DNA from: Streptomyces canus | GTDB taxonomy: Bacteria; Actinomycetota; Actinomycetes; Streptomycetales; Streptomycetaceae | Assembly: GCF_001514145.1 (NCBI RefSeq) | Contig: NZ_KQ948656.1 | Coordinates: 744,001-808,000, forward strand | Direction of reading: 5' to 3' | DNA: 64,000 nucleotides | Part shown: piece after piece, positions 28,310 through 36,310 of the stretch | How positions within the stretch are numbered: the stretch's first letter is position 1 | How the letters are laid out: each line of letters starts with the position of its first letter | Program-made: the position numbers and the translations under genes | Notes under the pieces: model-generated | The model's input: only the letters and a program-made list of their open reading frames with translations | Database searches by the model: none | What the model was told of the DNA's origin: nothing

Positions 28310-29506
28310 TCACCACCCGCTGACGCGGCTCCAGAAGGCCTGGACGACCGGCGCGCCCGCCGTCGGCCGCGTGTCGTCGACGACGTGGTAGCCGTGGTGT
28401 TGGGCCGCGGTGGCGCAGGCGTGGTTGGGCAGGACGCGCAGGCGGGTGCCGATGGGCAGATCGGGCAGGTGGGCGCCGTCGCGGGCGGTGAGAGTGCCGT
28501 GTTCCTGGCTGGCGGCCGTCATGACCAGCCCCGGGACGAGGTTTCCGTCGAGGTCGGCGACCAGCCCGTACCCCTGGTCCTGCGCCTGGGCGGCGGTGCC
28601 GCGGTCGCGGGACATGGCCATCCAGCCGCCGTCGGTGAGGATCCACCCGAACTCGGGGCGGTGACCGATGACGGTGACGACGACCGACAGGGCGAGGTCC
28701 TCGACGCGGCAGACGCCGAGGCCGGCCATCACCAGGTCGAAGAACACGTAGTTGCCCGCCCGCAGTTCGGTGACCCCGGTGAGGTCCTCGGCGGCATGGG
28801 CGGTGGGGGTCGAACCGACGCTGACGGTGGACACGGGCAGGCCCGCCGCGCGCAACCGCTCGGCCGCGGCGACGGCACTGTCGCGTTCGTTCCTCGCGGC
28901 CAGGCGCTGGTCCTCGGCCGTGTGGGCGAAGTAGGACTCGCCGGCGTGGGTCAACACCCCGTCCAGGCAGCCCGCTTCGTGCAGGATGCGGCCGATCTCG
29001 GGGAGCCCGGGAGCATCGGGCCTGAGGCCGCCGCGGTGGCCGTCGCAGTCGATCTCGATCTGGGTGGGGACGGACAGCCCGGCCCGGCGCGAGGCCTCGG
29101 CGACGAACTCCGCCTGCTCCGCGCTGTCCAGCAGGACGCGCAGGGTGACACCGCGTCGCAACAGGGCGACGACACGCGGGAGTTTGTGGGGGTCGATACC
29201 GACGGCGTAGGTGATGTCGGTGTAACCACCGTCGGCGAACGCCTCCGCCTCCGCCAGGGTGGACACGGTGACCGGGCAGGGCCTGTCGCCTTCGTGGAGG
29301 AGGGCGGCGACGTCGATGCTCTTGGCCGTCTTCACGTGGGGCCGCAGGGTGACACCGAGCCGGTCGGCCCTGGCCGCCAGCCGTTCGGCGTTGCGCCTGA
29401 CCTTGTGGACGTCGACGACGGCGAACGGAGTGTCGGGGTCGGCCAGGGTGCGCGCGGCGGCGCTCGCGGGGGTCCTCACGGGGCCCTCAGGACTCACGGG
29501 GCTCAC
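28310..29506 (-). CDS. DSD1-family PLP lyase (D-threonine aldolase / D-serine dehydratase-like)
   Basis: A 398-aa fold-type III PLP enzyme. The PLP lysine is in RPHVKTAKS (about residue 58), the N-terminal alanine-racemase-like barrel follows, and the C-terminal metal site is the PNHACATAAQHHGYHV region, with the Cys and His ligands of the D-threonine aldolase/D-serine ammonia-lyase family. Substrate could be D-serine, D-threonine or a 3-hydroxyaspartate. Upstream lies a YheO/DauR-type regulator on the same strand, which in other bacteria controls D-amino-acid catabolism. Confidence 0.85.
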   Translation of the reverse strand: MSPVSPEGPVRTPASAAARTLADPDTPFAVVDVHKVRRNAERLAARADRLGVTLRPHVKTAKSIDVAALLHEGDRPCPVTVSTLAEAEAFADGGYTDITYAVGIDPHKLPRVVALLRRGVTLRVLLDSAEQAEFVAEASRRAGLSVPTQIEIDCDGHRGGLRPDAPGLPEIGRILHEAGCLDGVLTHAGESYFAHTAEDQRLAARNERDSAVAAAERLRAAGLPVSTVSVGSTPTAHAAEDLTGVTELRAGNYVFFDLVMAGLGVCRVEDLALSVVVTVIGHRPEFGWILTDGGWMAMSRDRGTAAQAQDQGYGLVADLDGNLVPGLVMTAASQEHGTLTARDGAHLPDLPIGTRLRVLPNHACATAAQHHGYHVVDDTRPTAGAPVVQAFWSRVSGW

Positions 29507-29555
29507 AGGGTCCTCGTCGACGGGTTCGGTTCGGCGGCGGTCATGTGGGCGTCCT

Positions 29556-30194
29556 TCACTTGCTGTAGTTGTAGACGGTCGCCCGGGACACCCCGAGCAG
29601 ATCCGCGATGGTCTGCGCGGCGTCCCGCGAGTCGAAGTACCCGTCCTGGTGCAGCTGCCGTACGAGTGCCTTCTTGTCGTGGCGGCTCAGCGACCGGGGT
29701 GTGGCGGCGCGCTCCGCGGCCAACTCCTCCACGGTGTGGCGCAGTTCGCGCGTGTTGCGGTCCCGCAGGGTCTCCGGCGGCTGCTCGCGGTGCTCGGTCT
29801 CCGTGGCGACCAGGTGGGACAGGGTGAGCGTGACCGGCGACAGCACGGAGACGTCCAGGTTCAGGCACAGGGCCGCGATGTACTCGCCCGCGGCGTTCTT
29901 GAGACCGATGGACGTGCTCTTCACGGGACGGCCGTCGGGGAACCGGTTCGGATAGTTCTGAAGGACACTCGGGTACTCAGGATCGGCGATACGCGCCAGC
30001 CCCAGCTCGGTCGCGGAGTCCCCGACCTGGCGGCCGGAGAGGTTGTTCTCGATCGCCCGGATCGCGTGCCGCGGATCCCGCAGATCGTGCAGCACCACCT
30101 CGCAGAGCCCGGGGAACATCCGACCCAGGGCGACAGCGATCTTCTCGGCCTCACCGATGAGGTGCTCGTCCGCACCGTCAACGACGCCTTCCAC
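29556..30194 (-). CDS. YheO/DauR-type transcriptional regulator (PAS-like plus helix-turn-helix)
   Basis: About 212 aa. Residues about 15-125 form a YheO PAS-like domain (FPGLCEVVLHDLRDP, IENNLSGRQVGDSATELG, STSIGLKNAAGEYIAALC); the C-terminal helix-turn-helix is DSRDAAQTIADLLGVSRATVYNY. GTG at 30194 is chosen (GGAG about 12 nt upstream) because the frame before it runs through a palindrome and the divergent gene's leader. It is followed by the D-amino-acid lyase and probably controls it. Confidence 0.78.
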   Translation of the reverse strand: MEGVVDGADEHLIGEAEKIAVALGRMFPGLCEVVLHDLRDPRHAIRAIENNLSGRQVGDSATELGLARIADPEYPSVLQNYPNRFPDGRPVKSTSIGLKNAAGEYIAALCLNLDVSVLSPVTLTLSHLVATETEHREQPPETLRDRNTRELRHTVEELAAERAATPRSLSRHDKKALVRQLHQDGYFDSRDAAQTIADLLGVSRATVYNYSK

Positions 30195-30230
30195 AGTCGG
30201 CGCTCCGTCCCGGGACTCGAATGGACTGAT

Positions 30231-30246
30231 AATCCAGATCTGGATT
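30231..30246. promoter_or_regulatory. 16-bp perfect palindrome AATCCAGATCTGGATT
   Basis: Perfectly self-complementary and AT-richer than its surroundings, 37 bp before the regulator start and 140 bp before the divergent SpoIIE gene. Position and symmetry suggest the regulator's own operator. Confidence 0.6.
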
Positions 30247-30386
30247 TTAAGCCTAAGAGTTCGACCGGCGGTTGTCCAGGAGAGATACCGGGGTGTACAT
30301 ATGGGCCGCCCGGGTGCGGGCCGGTGTCCTTGTGGCGCATTCTTGCTGTGTCGCCCGCGGGACGGCGCACGGACGAGGTAGGGCCG

Positions 30387-33002
30387 ATGACTGGGAGCGT
30401 CGAGGACGCACACCCGACGGCCGGGCGGCTGACGGCGCTGCTGATCGACGCTTCGACGGAGGCGATCAGTGCGGGCGGCGGCCACGCCGGAGGGGTCTAT
30501 CTGCGCTCCCGCACGCCCGGGCTACTGCGGCTCGCCGTCCTGTCGGGGCTGCCCGGACCGCTGTTCCGCCCCTGGTGGCGCCTGCACGCCGACCGTCCCT
30601 TCCCCGTCGCCGACGCCTACCGGCTCGGTGTCCAGGTGGTCCTGCCGAACGCCACCGAGACCATGCGCCGCTACCCGCAGTTCGCCGCCGGACTGCCGTT
30701 CCAGTTCGGCTCGCTCTATGTGCCCGTCGTCGGCGGTTCCACGACCTACGGTGTGCTGACCGTGCTGCGCCCGGCCGTCACCGACGCCGCCGAGGTACTG
30801 GCAGAGCACGACCGCGTGGTGCGCCTCGCCCAGGAACTGGGCGCGGCGCTGCGGGGCTTGGAGGATGCTCACCCGGACCAGGTCGCCTGGGACGGCGAGC
30901 CCGTCTGTCTGCGGCCGCCGACCGCCTCCACGTCCTTGGGACGTGCGGGGCGCTTCGCCTGGGATCCCGAGACGGCCGACATCACCCTGGACGAGGACCT
31001 GCACACCCTCCTGGGCATGCCGCCCAGCGAGTTCCCCGGCACCGTCGAGGCGTTCGCCGAGGCCGTGGCCCCTACCGACGCGCACCGCATTCTGGCCACC
31101 CTGCGGGACACCGCCGTCGGCCGCCCTCCCGCTCTGCCCCTCTATCTGCGGGCCGAGGACGGCGCGCTGCGCCTGCTGGACCTGTGGAACGCCTACGAGC
31201 CGCCCGCCGCACCCGCGGTCCGGGGGGTCGTCGTAGCCCCAGGCCCCGGTCCCACCGCGGACTCGGCGGCCGACCTGCTGCCCGACGGCGTGTTCTGCGT
31301 GGACCGGCTGGGCCTGGTCGTGTACGCCAATCCGCGCGCCGCCCAGCTCCTCGGCCGTCCCCGCGCCGAGCTCGTCGGCCGCGACCTGTGGGAGGCCGTG
31401 CCCTGGCTGCGCCGCCCCGACTTCGAGGACCACCTGCGGGCGGCGCTGCTCACACCGGACCCGGTCCACTTCCATCTCGTACGCCCGTCCGCGCAGGAGT
31501 CCGAGACACGGCCGTCTGCACAGGGCACCGGATCACCGCGGTCCGCTGGGGACGCCGGATCACCGCCGTCCCCCCGGAATTTCGGGCCCTCCGCCCAGGA
31601 CGCCGAGTCCGCCCAGCGGCCGTACGACGGCGACTGGCTCGCGCTGTCCGTGCACTCCGGGCCGGACCGGCTGACCTGCACGATCCGGCCCGCGAGCCGG
31701 GTGAAGGACAGTCCGGAGGGGCAGGAGACCGCCGAGTCGTCCGAGACGGGCATGAGCCCGCTCGCGCCCCTGTACCGTCCGATCGCGCTGGCCATCGCCC
31801 TGACCGAGGCGGTCACCGCCCGGCAGGTGTCCGCCGTCGTGATGCGGGAGCTGCTGCCCGCGTTCGGCGGCCGTCGGCTCGCGATCTACCTCCTCCAGGA
31901 ACGGCACCTCTACCTGGAATGGGAGACCGGCTTCCCCAAGGGTTTCCTCTCGCCCTTCGACGGAGTGGACCTGGGCACCCACCTGCCCGGTGTGGAGACC
32001 CTCACCACCGGCCGCCCGCTGTTCTTCGACTCGATGGAGCAGCTGACGGCCACCTACCCCGGCATCCCCCTGGACGCGACCGAGGGTGCCCGGGCCTTCC
32101 TGCCGCTGATCGCCTCCGGGCGCGCGGTCGGCTCGTGCATCCTCGGCTTCGACCGTCCGCGCAGCTTCAGCACCGAGGAGCGCACGGTGCTCACCGCGCT
32201 GGCCGGGCTCATCGCCCACGCCATGGAGAAGGCACAGCGCTACGAGTCGGAGGCCGCGCTCGCCCGGGGCCTGCAGCAGGCGCTCCTCCCCCGACGCCTC
32301 GCGGCACACCCGCAGTTGGAGACCACCGGGCGTTATCTGCCGGGCACCGCGGGGATGGAGGTCGGCGGGGACTGGTACGACGTCGTCGAGTCCGGTGACG
32401 GCCTGGCCCTGGTCATCGGGGACGTACAGGGGCACGGCGTGCAGGCGGCGGCCACCATGGGCCAGCTGCGCAGCGCGGTACGGGCGTTCGCGCTCGGCGA
32501 CCGGCCGCCGGACGAGGTCATGAGCAGCACCAACCATCTCCTCATCGACCTCGATCCCGGCCTGTTCGCCAGCTGCTGCTACATCCGGCTCGACCCCGCC
32601 ACGGGCGTGGCCAGGGCCGCCCGCGCCGGCCATCCGCCGCCCCTGCTGCGCAGCCCCGACGGCCGCACCCGGGTCCTGGACCTGCCCGGCGGCGTCGTGC
32701 TCGGCGTGGACCCGAGGGCCCGCTATCCGGTGACCGAGCTGCAGATGGAGCCCGGCGCGATCCTGGCGCTCTACACGGACGGGCTGGTGGAACGGCCCGG
32801 CAGCGACATCGACGAGGGGATCACCGCACTGCGGGTGGCCCTCGCGAAGGCCGGCGCTCCGGCGGCCCGGCCGGTCGGGCGGTTCCTGGCAGGCGTGGCG
32901 GACCGGCTCACGGCGACCGCGCGGCACGCCCTGGACCGCCCGGACGACATCGCGCTGCTGCTCGCCACCCGCCGCACCGCACCCCCGCCCGGACCACACT
33001 GA
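30387..33002 (+). CDS. multi-sensor SpoIIE-type PP2C phosphatase (GAF-PAS-GAF-SpoIIE)
   Basis: An 871-aa cytoplasmic serine phosphatase. Order: GAF-like domain (about 10-160), PAS domain around 290-370 (PDGVFCVDRLGLVVYANPRA), a Ser/Pro/Gly-rich linker, second GAF (about 470-625), and the SpoIIE/RsbU catalytic domain from about 640, with VGGDWYDVV near 658, GDVQGHGVQAAATMG, ARAGHPPPLL and LYTDGLVERPG as metal-binding motifs. It ends DDIALLLATRR. Such enzymes dephosphorylate anti-anti-sigma factors. No transmembrane segment. Its 3' end is the source of the repeat that follows. Confidence 0.88.
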   Translation: MTGSVEDAHPTAGRLTALLIDASTEAISAGGGHAGGVYLRSRTPGLLRLAVLSGLPGPLFRPWWRLHADRPFPVADAYRLGVQVVLPNATETMRRYPQFAAGLPFQFGSLYVPVVGGSTTYGVLTVLRPAVTDAAEVLAEHDRVVRLAQELGAALRGLEDAHPDQVAWDGEPVCLRPPTASTSLGRAGRFAWDPETADITLDEDLHTLLGMPPSEFPGTVEAFAEAVAPTDAHRILATLRDTAVGRPPALPLYLRAEDGALRLLDLWNAYEPPAAPAVRGVVVAPGPGPTADSAADLLPDGVFCVDRLGLVVYANPRAAQLLGRPRAELVGRDLWEAVPWLRRPDFEDHLRAALLTPDPVHFHLVRPSAQESETRPSAQGTGSPRSAGDAGSPPSPRNFGPSAQDAESAQRPYDGDWLALSVHSGPDRLTCTIRPASRVKDSPEGQETAESSETGMSPLAPLYRPIALAIALTEAVTARQVSAVVMRELLPAFGGRRLAIYLLQERHLYLEWETGFPKGFLSPFDGVDLGTHLPGVETLTTGRPLFFDSMEQLTATYPGIPLDATEGARAFLPLIASGRAVGSCILGFDRPRSFSTEERTVLTALAGLIAHAMEKAQRYESEAALARGLQQALLPRRLAAHPQLETTGRYLPGTAGMEVGGDWYDVVESGDGLALVIGDVQGHGVQAAATMGQLRSAVRAFALGDRPPDEVMSSTNHLLIDLDPGLFASCCYIRLDPATGVARAARAGHPPPLLRSPDGRTRVLDLPGGVVLGVDPRARYPVTELQMEPGAILALYTDGLVERPGSDIDEGITALRVALAKAGAPAARPVGRFLAGVADRLTATARHALDRPDDIALLLATRRTAPPPGPH

Positions 33003-33307
33003 AGGAGTCCGTCGCCGCCCCGCCACACCACGCGACACGCCCCCCCCGGGGGCACGGCACCGCCCACCACCCAGCACGCCCCGGACTCCCCGGACGCCAT
33101 CACGCTCCTGCTCGCCACCCACCACACCGCACCACCGCCCGGACCACACTGAAAGGAGTCCGTCGCCGCCCCGCCACACCACGCGACACGCCCACCCCCC
33201 CCCGGGGGCACGGCACCGCCCACCACCCAGCACGCCCCGGACCCCCCGGACGCCATCACGCTCCTGCTCGCCACCCACCACACCGCACCACCGCCCAGAC
33301 CCCACTG
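32941..33307 (+). repeat. tandem triplication of the phosphatase 3' end (period 150-156 bp)
   Basis: The stretch beginning CGGACGACAT at 32941 (last 20 codons of the phosphatase, stop and 3' flank) recurs at 33091 and, truncated, at 33247. Copies 2 and 3 still read DAITLLLATHHTAPPP then a stop, mirroring the true DDIALLLATRRTAPPP end. Length differences come from an extra A in the SD-like GAAAGGAG and from C-tract growth. The spacer 33003-33384 otherwise holds only the promoter side of the next gene. Confidence 0.9.
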
Positions 33308-33328
33308 AGGAGGGTCTGTGGCTGTTGT

Positions 33329-33343
33329 GTCACACCGTGTGAC
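33329..33343. promoter_or_regulatory. 15-bp palindrome upstream of the second SpoIIE gene
   Basis: GTCACAC, one C, GTGTGAC; perfect arms, 41 bp before the ATG. A TAGACA 8 nt before the ATG could be a -10 for a leaderless message. Candidate operator. Confidence 0.45.
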
Positions 33344-33384
33344 GCCCCTCGCCTCCTGGGGCGCGGCAGTGTAGACATGGGCAC

Positions 33385-36177
33385 ATGGTCCGACTCCCGG
33401 GCCGTTCCGGGGGCGGGCCGGCCCGTCGCCCCGACGGCCCCCGCCCGCCCCAGACATCCGACTCGGCACGCGACCGGCACGAGGGCCCGCTGAGGGGCAG
33501 TTCGCCCACGCGGTTGGAGCGCGACGGAGCCCGGACACGACGGCGGCCGGGAGCCCTGCGGGCGGCGGTCGGCGGTCGCAGTGTGGCCGGACAGGTGTTC
33601 GTCCTGCAGGTCGTGATCGTCCTGCTGCTGGTCGTGGCCGCGGTGGTCGCCCTGGTGCTCCAGGTGCGGCACGACAGCACCATCGAAGCCCGCAACCGTT
33701 CCGTCGCCGTGGCCGAGGCCTTCGCCAACGCTCCCGGCACCGTGGAGGCCCTCAGCTCCCCCGACCCGTCGGCGGTGCTCCAGCCGCGTGCCGAGGCGGC
33801 CCGTCGGGCGACCGACGTGGACTTCATCGTCGTCATGGACACCGACGGCATCCGGTACACGCACCCCAAGCCGGACCGCATCGGCAAGAAGTTCGTCGGG
33901 AACATCGCCCCCGCTCTGGCCGGTGGCGTCGTGACCGAGGACATCACGGGAACCATCGGACCGCTCGTGCAGGCCGTCGTCCCCGTCAAGGCGGACGACG
34001 GGAAGGTCGTAGGCCTGGTGTCGGCCGGCATCACCACGGCGAAGGTGGGCGGCACCGCGAACCAGCAGCTGCCGCTGCTCCTGATGGCCGCCGCCGTGGG
34101 ACTCGCCCTCGCCACCGGCGGCACCGCGCTGGTCAGCAGACGGCTGCTGCGCCAGACGCACGGTCTGGGTCCGCACGAGATGACCCGCATGTACGAGCAC
34201 CACGACGCGGTCCTGCACGCCGTACGGGAGGGCGTGCTCATCGTCGGCGGCGAGGGGCGGCTGCTGCTCGCCAACGACGAGGCCCACCGCTTGCTCGACC
34301 TGCCCGCCGACGCCGAGGGCCGGCACGTGCTGGACCTCGCACTGCCGGCCGACACCGCCGGGCTGCTGGCCTCCGGGCGGGTCGCCACCGACGAGGTGCA
34401 CCGGGTCAAGGACCGGCTGCTGGCGGTCAACCAGCGGCCCACCGACATCCAGGGCGGCCCACCGGGCAGCGTCGCCACCCTGCGCGACTCGACCGAGCTG
34501 CGCGCCCTGTCCGGGCGCGCCGAGGCGGCCCGCGAGCGCCTCGACCTGCTGTACGACGCCACGGTGGGCATCGGCACGAGCCTGGACGTCACCCGCACCG
34601 CCGAGGAACTGGCCGAGCTCTCCGTGCCGCGGTTCGCGGACTTCGCCACCGTCGACCTGTTCGACGCGGTGCTCAGCGGCGGCCAGCCGGAAGCGGCCAC
34701 GACCCTGCGCCGCACCGCGCTCAGCGGGATCCGTGAGGACGCCCCGCTGTACAAGGTGGGCGAGCGGATCCCCCTGGTCGACTCCGCTCCCCAGTCCCGC
34801 GGCATCAGCAGCGGCCGGGCCGTCCTGGAGCCGCGTCTCGCCGAGGCCACCGGGTGGCGCGCGCAGGACCTGGAACGCTCCGCCCAGGTCATCGAGTACG
34901 GCATCCACTCGCTGATCGCCGTGCCCCTGCGGGTCGGTGATCTCGTCCTGGGTACCGTCAGCTTCTGGCGCTCGGACAAGCCCCAGCCCTTCGACTCCGA
35001 CGAGGTCGCCCTCGCCGAGGAGCTCGTCACCCGGGCCGCGGTCTCCATCGACAACGCCCGCCGCTACACCCGCGAGCACACCATGGCGGTGACGCTCCAG
35101 CGCAGTCTGCTGCCGCGCCGGCTGCCCGAGCAGGACGCCCTGGACATCGCCTACAAGTACCTGCCCGCACAGGCCGGGGTGGGCGGCGACTGGTTCGACG
35201 TACTGCCGCTGTCCGGTGCGCGGGTCGCGCTCGTGGTCGGCGACGTCGTGGGGCACGGTCTGCACGCCGCGGCCACGATGGGGCGGCTGCGGACGGCGGT
35301 GCACAACTTCTCCGCGCTCGACCTGCCGCCCGACGAACTGCTCGCGCTGCTCGACGAGTTGGTCGCCCGGATCGACCAGGACGAGGCGGAGGAGAGCGGC
35401 AACTCGCCCGTCACCGGCGCGACCTGTCTGTACGCCGTCTACGACCCGGTCACACGGCTGTGCACGATCGCCCGCGCCGGCCATCCGCCGCCCGCCCTCA
35501 TCCATCCCGACGGCAGCGTCGAGTACCCCGACGTGCCCGCGGGTCCTCCGCTCGGCCTCGGCGGCCTGCCGTTCGAGACGGCCGATCTGGAACTCGCCGA
35601 GGGCAGCCGCCTGGTGCTCTACACGGACGGGCTCGTGGAGGACCGCGAGCGCGACATCGACGTGGGCCTGGAGTTGCTCCGCACGGCCCTGGAGCAGGCG
35701 GGACCCTCACCCGAGGACACCTGCCGGGCCGTACTGGACGCACGGCCGCCGGCCCGCGCCACCGACGACATCGCCCTGATCGTGGCCCGCACCCGGGCGC
35801 TCACGCCCGACCGGATCGCCGAGTGGGAGGTGCCCGCCGACCCGGCGGCCGTCTCGGACGTACGGGCAGCCGTGTCCCGGCAGCTCGCGCGCTGGGACCT
35901 GGACGAGCTCGGCTTCACCACGGAGCTCATCCTGAGCGAGCTCGTCACCAACGCGATCCGTTACGGCGGCGACTCCATCCACGTCCGCATGCTGTTCGAC
36001 CGCACCCTGATCTGCGAGGTGTTCGACACCAGCAGCACCTCACCGCATCTGCGGTACGCGGCCATGACCGACGAGGGCGGCCGCGGCCTGTTCCTCGTCG
36101 CCCAGCTCAGCGACCGCTGGGGCACCCGGTACACCCCGGAGGGCAAGGTCATCTGGGCCGAACAGCCGCTGCCGTGA
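33385..36177 (+). CDS. membrane sensor with SpoIIE phosphatase and RsbW-like kinase domains
   Basis: A 930-aa hybrid. Order: basic Pro-rich N-terminus; membrane helix about 70-90; extracellular Cache-like sensor (about 92-215) with VDFIVVMDTDGIRYTHP; second helix about 227-247; PAS (about 262-375); GAF (about 390-560); SpoIIE domain with GGDWFDV near 600, GDVVGHGLHAAATMG and YTDGLVEDRERD; and a C-terminal HATPase_c domain with N-box ELVTNAIRYGG near 851 and DEGGRGLFLVAQL. It joins a phosphatase and an anti-sigma-type kinase in one chain, probably linking an external small-molecule signal to a partner-switching pathway. The start could be later, as the first 60 residues are low complexity. Confidence 0.9.
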   Translation: MVRLPGRSGGGPARRPDGPRPPQTSDSARDRHEGPLRGSSPTRLERDGARTRRRPGALRAAVGGRSVAGQVFVLQVVIVLLLVVAAVVALVLQVRHDSTIEARNRSVAVAEAFANAPGTVEALSSPDPSAVLQPRAEAARRATDVDFIVVMDTDGIRYTHPKPDRIGKKFVGNIAPALAGGVVTEDITGTIGPLVQAVVPVKADDGKVVGLVSAGITTAKVGGTANQQLPLLLMAAAVGLALATGGTALVSRRLLRQTHGLGPHEMTRMYEHHDAVLHAVREGVLIVGGEGRLLLANDEAHRLLDLPADAEGRHVLDLALPADTAGLLASGRVATDEVHRVKDRLLAVNQRPTDIQGGPPGSVATLRDSTELRALSGRAEAARERLDLLYDATVGIGTSLDVTRTAEELAELSVPRFADFATVDLFDAVLSGGQPEAATTLRRTALSGIREDAPLYKVGERIPLVDSAPQSRGISSGRAVLEPRLAEATGWRAQDLERSAQVIEYGIHSLIAVPLRVGDLVLGTVSFWRSDKPQPFDSDEVALAEELVTRAAVSIDNARRYTREHTMAVTLQRSLLPRRLPEQDALDIAYKYLPAQAGVGGDWFDVLPLSGARVALVVGDVVGHGLHAAATMGRLRTAVHNFSALDLPPDELLALLDELVARIDQDEAEESGNSPVTGATCLYAVYDPVTRLCTIARAGHPPPALIHPDGSVEYPDVPAGPPLGLGGLPFETADLELAEGSRLVLYTDGLVEDRERDIDVGLELLRTALEQAGPSPEDTCRAVLDARPPARATDDIALIVARTRALTPDRIAEWEVPADPAAVSDVRAAVSRQLARWDLDELGFTTELILSELVTNAIRYGGDSIHVRMLFDRTLICEVFDTSSTSPHLRYAAMTDEGGRGLFLVAQLSDRWGTRYTPEGKVIWAEQPLP

Positions 36178-36246
36178 CCCGGTTCGAGGCCCTTCGCCAC
36201 CCATAAGGTGATCTTATGAGCCCATAGACCGGACCCGCGTACCGAC

Positions 36247-36265
36247 TTAGGCTTGCCTTAGCTTA
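36247..36265 (+). promoter_or_regulatory. iron box (DmdR1/IdeR-type operator)
   Basis: TTAGGCTTGCCTTAGCTTA matches 17 of 19 positions of the IdeR/DmdR consensus TWAGGTWAGSCTWACCTWA, as recalled, and another TTAGGCTT half follows immediately. It lies 46 bp before the ferredoxin-NADP reductase ATG, implying repression when iron is plentiful. Confidence 0.7.
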
Positions 36266-36310
36266 GGCTTCCCTCGAGTTGATCTGTCACCGCTCGAAGG
36301 GAACCTGATC

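Noticed and set aside
31560..33305. Minus-strand frame with repeated GVVGGEQERDGVRGV units near its N-terminus
   Set aside because: The protein repeats are only the reverse reading of the triplicated DNA at 32941-33307.
33256..35505. 749-codon minus-strand frame opposite the sensor-phosphatase
   Set aside because: Antisense to intact SpoIIE and GAF domains; no recognisable domain of its own.
36204..36220. ATAAG/CTTAT inverted repeat just after the sensor-phosphatase
   Set aside because: Arms are only 5 bp and no gene start is near; could be chance in a locally AT-rich patch next to the iron box.
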